DNA from: Chryseobacterium lathyri
GTDB lineage: Bacteria; Bacteroidota; Bacteroidia; Flavobacteriales; Weeksellaceae
Direction: 5' to 3'
Length of the DNA: 64,000 nt
Assembly (NCBI RefSeq): GCF_003290185.1
Contig: NZ_QNFY01000011.1
Coordinates: 117,457-181,456, forward strand
Below, one piece after another: positions 60,758-64,000 of this stretch. The position numbers and the translations under genes are program-made. The stretch's first letter is position 1. Every line of letters starts with the position of its first letter. The notes beneath the pieces were generated by a model. It worked only from the letters and a program-made list of their open reading frames with translations, did no database searches and was not told where the DNA came from.

Positions 60758-63709
60758 ATGCCAAAAATAAGATTAAATAAAGCGGTTAAGGAATTCAATA
60801 TTTCGATGTCCAGATTAGTAGAGTTTTTACAGTCAAAGGATTTCGAAGTTGAAAACAATCCTAACGCTCAATTAGAAGAAGCGGCATATTCTGCATTGGA
60901 GGCTGAGTTTGCCAAAGACGGCGAACAGAGAAAGGCTTCCCATGAGGTGGTGATCACTAAAGTTCCGGAAGAAAAACTGGAAATTGAAGAAAAGAAAACC
61001 CCTGAAGTAATAAGAGCTAAAGCAAATAAACCGGAAACTAAAATTTTAGGTAAAATAGATCTTGAATCTAAAACTCCTGAAGTTGAAGAAACTCCTGCGG
61101 CGCCAGCACCCGTAGCAGTACCGGTTGAAGAAAAGAAAGAAGAAGTTGTGGCTGAGCCGGAAGTTAAAGCAGCTCCTGAAAAACAGGAATTCAAAGTTCT
61201 GGATAAAATCGATCTGTCCCAAATAGAATCTAGAAATAGACCTGTAAAAAAAGATAAACCCAAAATGGAGGAGAAAAAAGAAGAGGAAAAACCGGCAGAA
61301 CCTGTGAAAGAAACTCCAAAGCAGCCTGAGCCTGCTGAAAATAAGGCAGAGCCTCAAAAACCAGCTGAGCCTGAATCTCAGGAACCTCAGAAAATAGAAA
61401 CTGTTTATCAGAAGCTTGACGGTCCTAAAATCGTTGGTGAAAAAATTGATTTAACACAGTTTGCACCAAAACCTGGTTCTGGCGCTAAAAAGAAAAGAAA
61501 GAGAATTGAGAAACCCGGAGGACCAAATCAGCAAGGCCAAGGGAATAATCAAAACTCAGGAAATAATAACAATAACCAAGGAGGTCAGGGTAATCGACCG
61601 CAAGGTCAGGGAGGCCCAGGAGGAAACCGTCCACCAGGACAGGGAGGCCCAGGAGGGAACCGTCCGCCAGGTCAAGGAGGTCCGGGAGGTAACCGTTTTG
61701 GAAATAACCAAGGAAACCGTCCACCAGGTCAGGGAGGCGGATTCAAAAAAGGTCCAGGCGGAAACAACAACAGACCAGGGCAGAGAACTATGCCTGTTGA
61801 GCTTACCGACGAACAGGTTAAAAATCAGATCAAGGAAACTCTTGAAAAATTAACCAATAAAGGAGGTAAATCCAAATCTGCTAAACACAGAAAAGATAAA
61901 AGAACCTACCGTAGAGAACAGGATGAACGTCAGCAGGAAATTGATGCTCAGGACAGATCATTAAAAGTTACCGAATTCATCACAGTAGGTGAATTGGCTA
62001 GTTTAATGAATGTTTCTCCAACAGAAGTTATTTCTGCTTGTTTCTCTTTAGGTGTAATGGTAACAATGAACCAAAGACTGGAAGCTGATACTTTGTTATT
62101 GGTTGCAGATGAATTTGGTTATAAAATAGAATTCTCAGATGCTGACCTTGAAGAGGTGGAATCTGAAGAGGATATGGATACTGAGGAGGATCTTTCTCCA
62201 AGAGCACCAATCGTAACGGTAATGGGTCACGTTGACCACGGTAAAACGTCTTTACTTGACTACATCAGAAAAACTAACGTTATTGCTGGTGAGTCAGGAG
62301 GAATTACTCAGCACATTGGAGCCTACAACGTAAAATTGGAGAACGGACAAAGAATTACATTCTTAGATACGCCGGGTCACGAAGCATTTACCGCGATGAG
62401 AGCCAGAGGTGCTCAGATCACCGATATTGCAATTATTGTAATTGCTGCTGATGATGATGTGATGCCTCAAACGAGAGAAGCAATTTCTCACGCACAGGCT
62501 GCAGGAGTGCCAATGATCATTGCCTTGAACAAAGTGGACAGACCAAATGCTAATCCTGATAATATCCGTCAACAACTTTCTGGGATGAATATCCTGGTAG
62601 AAGAATGGGGTGGAAATGTTCAGGCGCAAGAAATTTCTGCGAAATTTGGTAACAACATGGATGTTCTTTTGGAAAAAGTATTACTTCAGGCAGAAATGCT
62701 TGATCTGAAGGCTAATCCTGACAGAGCGGCTCAAGGAGTTGTTATTGAGGCTTCACTGGACAAAGGAAGAGGATATGTAGCTACTATGTTGGTACAGACC
62801 GGAACCCTAAGAGTTGGAGATTATGTAGTGGCAGGTAAGAACCACGGTAAGGTAAAAGCTATGCTTGATGAAAGAGGCAGAAACCTTAAAGAAGCCGGTC
62901 CTTCAATTCCTGTTACTATTTTAGGTCTTGATGGAGCACCAACGGCAGGTGATAAATTTAAGGTATATGCAGATGAAAGCGAAGCTAAAATCATAGCCAA
63001 TAAGAGAGAGCAGTTACAAAGGGAACTTTCAATCAGAACTAAGAAGCATACTACACTTGAAGAACTTGGAAGAAGAATTGCTTTAGGTGAATTTAAAGAA
63101 TTGAATATTATTCTTAAGGGTGACGTGGATGGTTCAGTAGAAGCATTATCTGATCAGTTACAGAGATTATCTACAGCAGAAATCAACGTTAATATCTTAC
63201 ATAAAGGGGTTGGACAGATCACTGAATCAGATGTTAACTTAGCAACTGCTTCTGACGCAATTATTATCGGATTTAATGTTAGAGCCGGTGCTAATGCTAA
63301 AGAATTAGCTGATAAAGAAGAAATAGAGATCAGAACCTATTCAGTAATTTATGCTGCTATTGATGAGGTTAAAGAAGCGATGGAAGGTATGCTTTCTCCT
63401 GAGATCAAAGAACAGGTAATCGGTAATGTTGAGATCAGAGAGGTATTTAAAATCTCTAAAGTAGGTACCATTGCAGGATGTATGGTTCTTTCAGGTAAAG
63501 TAACCAGACAGTCTAAAGTAAGGGTATTAAGAGACGGTATCGTTAAATTCGACGGAGAGCTGGAAAGCTTGAAGCGTTTCAAAGATGATGTAAGAGAAGT
63601 AACCAAAGGTTACGAGTGTGGATTGAACCTGAAAGGTTATAACGACATTGAAGTCGGAGATATTCTTGAAGTTTACGAACAGGTAGCTGTTAAGAAGAAG
63701 CTGAAATAA
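60758..63709 (+). CDS. infB: Translation initiation factor IF-2
   Basis: 983 residues. An IF2-N-type domain at the start ([22 protein letters not shown]) is followed by a Pro/Glu/Lys-rich linker, a Gly/Asn/Gln/Pro-rich tract (about 255-340), a second IF2-N segment near 400-450, and the GTPase core from G1 GHVDHGKT (490-497) through DTPGHE and NKVD. The C-terminal domains IV bind fMet-tRNA. It recruits initiator tRNA to the 30S subunit. Ends at a strong terminator. The long low-complexity N-terminus is a usual feature of Bacteroidota IF-2. Confidence 0.97.
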   Translation: MPKIRLNKAVKEFNISMSRLVEFLQSKDFEVENNPNAQLEEAAYSALEAEFAKDGEQRKASHEVVITKVPEEKLEIEEKKTPEVIRAKANKPETKILGKIDLESKTPEVEETPAAPAPVAVPVEEKKEEVVAEPEVKAAPEKQEFKVLDKIDLSQIESRNRPVKKDKPKMEEKKEEEKPAEPVKETPKQPEPAENKAEPQKPAEPESQEPQKIETVYQKLDGPKIVGEKIDLTQFAPKPGSGAKKKRKRIEKPGGPNQQGQGNNQNSGNNNNNQGGQGNRPQGQGGPGGNRPPGQGGPGGNRPPGQGGPGGNRFGNNQGNRPPGQGGGFKKGPGGNNNRPGQRTMPVELTDEQVKNQIKETLEKLTNKGGKSKSAKHRKDKRTYRREQDERQQEIDAQDRSLKVTEFITVGELASLMNVSPTEVISACFSLGVMVTMNQRLEADTLLLVADEFGYKIEFSDADLEEVESEEDMDTEEDLSPRAPIVTVMGHVDHGKTSLLDYIRKTNVIAGESGGITQHIGAYNVKLENGQRITFLDTPGHEAFTAMRARGAQITDIAIIVIAADDDVMPQTREAISHAQAAGVPMIIALNKVDRPNANPDNIRQQLSGMNILVEEWGGNVQAQEISAKFGNNMDVLLEKVLLQAEMLDLKANPDRAAQGVVIEASLDKGRGYVATMLVQTGTLRVGDYVVAGKNHGKVKAMLDERGRNLKEAGPSIPVTILGLDGAPTAGDKFKVYADESEAKIIANKREQLQRELSIRTKKHTTLEELGRRIALGEFKELNIILKGDVDGSVEALSDQLQRLSTAEINVNILHKGVGQITESDVNLATASDAIIIGFNVRAGANAKELADKEEIEIRTYSVIYAAIDEVKEAMEGMLSPEIKEQVIGNVEIREVFKISKVGTIAGCMVLSGKVTRQSKVRVLRDGIVKFDGELESLKRFKDDVREVTKGYECGLNLKGYNDIEVGDILEVYEQVAVKKKLK
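61604..61702 (+). repeat. Three tandem 33-bp units in infB
   Basis: The unit encodes [11 protein letters not shown]. Two copies match and the third ends in FG. The DNA differs between copies at several codon third positions, so the repeat is held by selection on the protein or is old. Confidence 0.8.
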
Positions 63710-63732
63710 TAGTTAATTAATCATAAAATTTT

Positions 63733-63762
63733 AACCACTTTTTTCGAAAAGTGGTTTTTTTA
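63733..63762 (+). terminator. Terminator after infB
   Basis: AACCACTTTT and AAAAGTGGTT pair with a TTCG loop and are followed by TTTTTT. It ends the rimP-nusA-infB operon. Confidence 0.9.
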
Positions 63763-64000
63763 GGCAATTATGGAATTTTTTTATTGATATAGATGAATTA
63801 AGGTTAACTAGTATATGGTGGACTAAGTGGTAACTTAACAAATTAAATCTTTTAAATAATAAATTTGATGAATGCTATTTGTAAAATAATAGTGAGTTAT
63901 GATACTATTGAAATCGTATCTTTAGCTCTTATGATCTATTATTAAAAGAAATTGAAGAAATTATTTTATAATTATAAATGCATGAAAACCACTTTTTTAT
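63763..64000. other. AT-rich intergenic end of the window
   Basis: About 240 bases with no supportable gene on either strand. The last bases read AAAACCACTTTTTTAT, similar to the left arm of the infB terminator, and are cut by the window edge. Nothing else is recognised. Confidence 0.5.

Noticed and set aside
61604..61702. Possible CRISPR-like repeat
   Set aside because: The 33-bp units are contiguous with no spacers and in frame with infB, so they are a coding repeat.
61461..61853. 130-codon plus-strand ORF inside infB
   Set aside because: Frame-shifted reading of the low-complexity infB region, rich in Glu/Arg/Val repeats. It is created by the repeat and is not a gene.

Overview
The window looks like the chromosome of a flavobacterium, most probably Chryseobacterium or a close relative. 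The DNA is AT-rich. Promoters follow the Bacteroidota pattern (TAnnTTTG, in one case with TTG 19 bp upstream). There is a type IX secretion C-terminal sorting domain and SPII lipoproteins, and rimP-nusA-infB sits beside a surface-polysaccharide locus. I found no tRNA, rRNA, CRISPR array, insertion sequence or phage gene.

Layout. (1) 1-2141: three tandem paralogous exported proteins, the first cut by the window edge. (2) 2293-4196: two paralogous lipoproteins with near-identical promoters. (3) 4282-4845: pth, closed by a 24-bp perfect inverted-repeat terminator. (4) 4979-8378 (minus): beta-carbonic anhydrase, SulP/STAS transporter, a small exported protein and a second beta-carbonic anhydrase, apparently a bicarbonate/CO2 unit. 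(5) 8728-13659 (minus): a 1643-residue T9SS cargo protein with an internally duplicated module. (6) 14097-58745: a roughly 45-kb polysaccharide locus, mostly on the minus strand. (7) 58962-63709: rimP-nusA-infB with a hairpin in the leader.

The polysaccharide locus encodes nucleotide-sugar synthesis (ugd, rmlB, rmlA, fdtA, fdtB, a wecE-like transaminase), about thirteen glycosyltransferases, a Wzm/Wzt-type ABC exporter, and a GtrB-like transferase with a GT-C-like membrane protein, probably for periplasmic side chains. No Wzx, Wzy, RmlC, RmlD or initiating phosphoglycosyltransferase is seen. UDP-glucuronate may be amidated by the AsnB-like enzyme. The dTDP-4-keto-6-deoxyglucose made by RmlAB seems to feed a 3-amino branch (FdtA/FdtB) and a 4-amino branch (WecE).

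The most distinctive feature is the amount of acyl chemistry: nine acyltransferases of four folds (left-handed beta-helix, acyltransferase-3, MBOAT, GNAT), three dedicated acyl carrier proteins, two KAS III paralogues, an SDR ketoreductase, and an FkbH-ACP-VOC-MBOAT-SGNH cassette. I infer that the locus makes its own carrier-bound (hydroxy)acyl or glyceryl groups and puts them on amino sugars and on the exported glycan. Two of the acyl cassettes are plus-strand islands inside the minus-strand cluster. A third (GNAT-ACP-KAS III) lies in the fdtA-fdtB unit, which is bracketed by two near-identical terminators.
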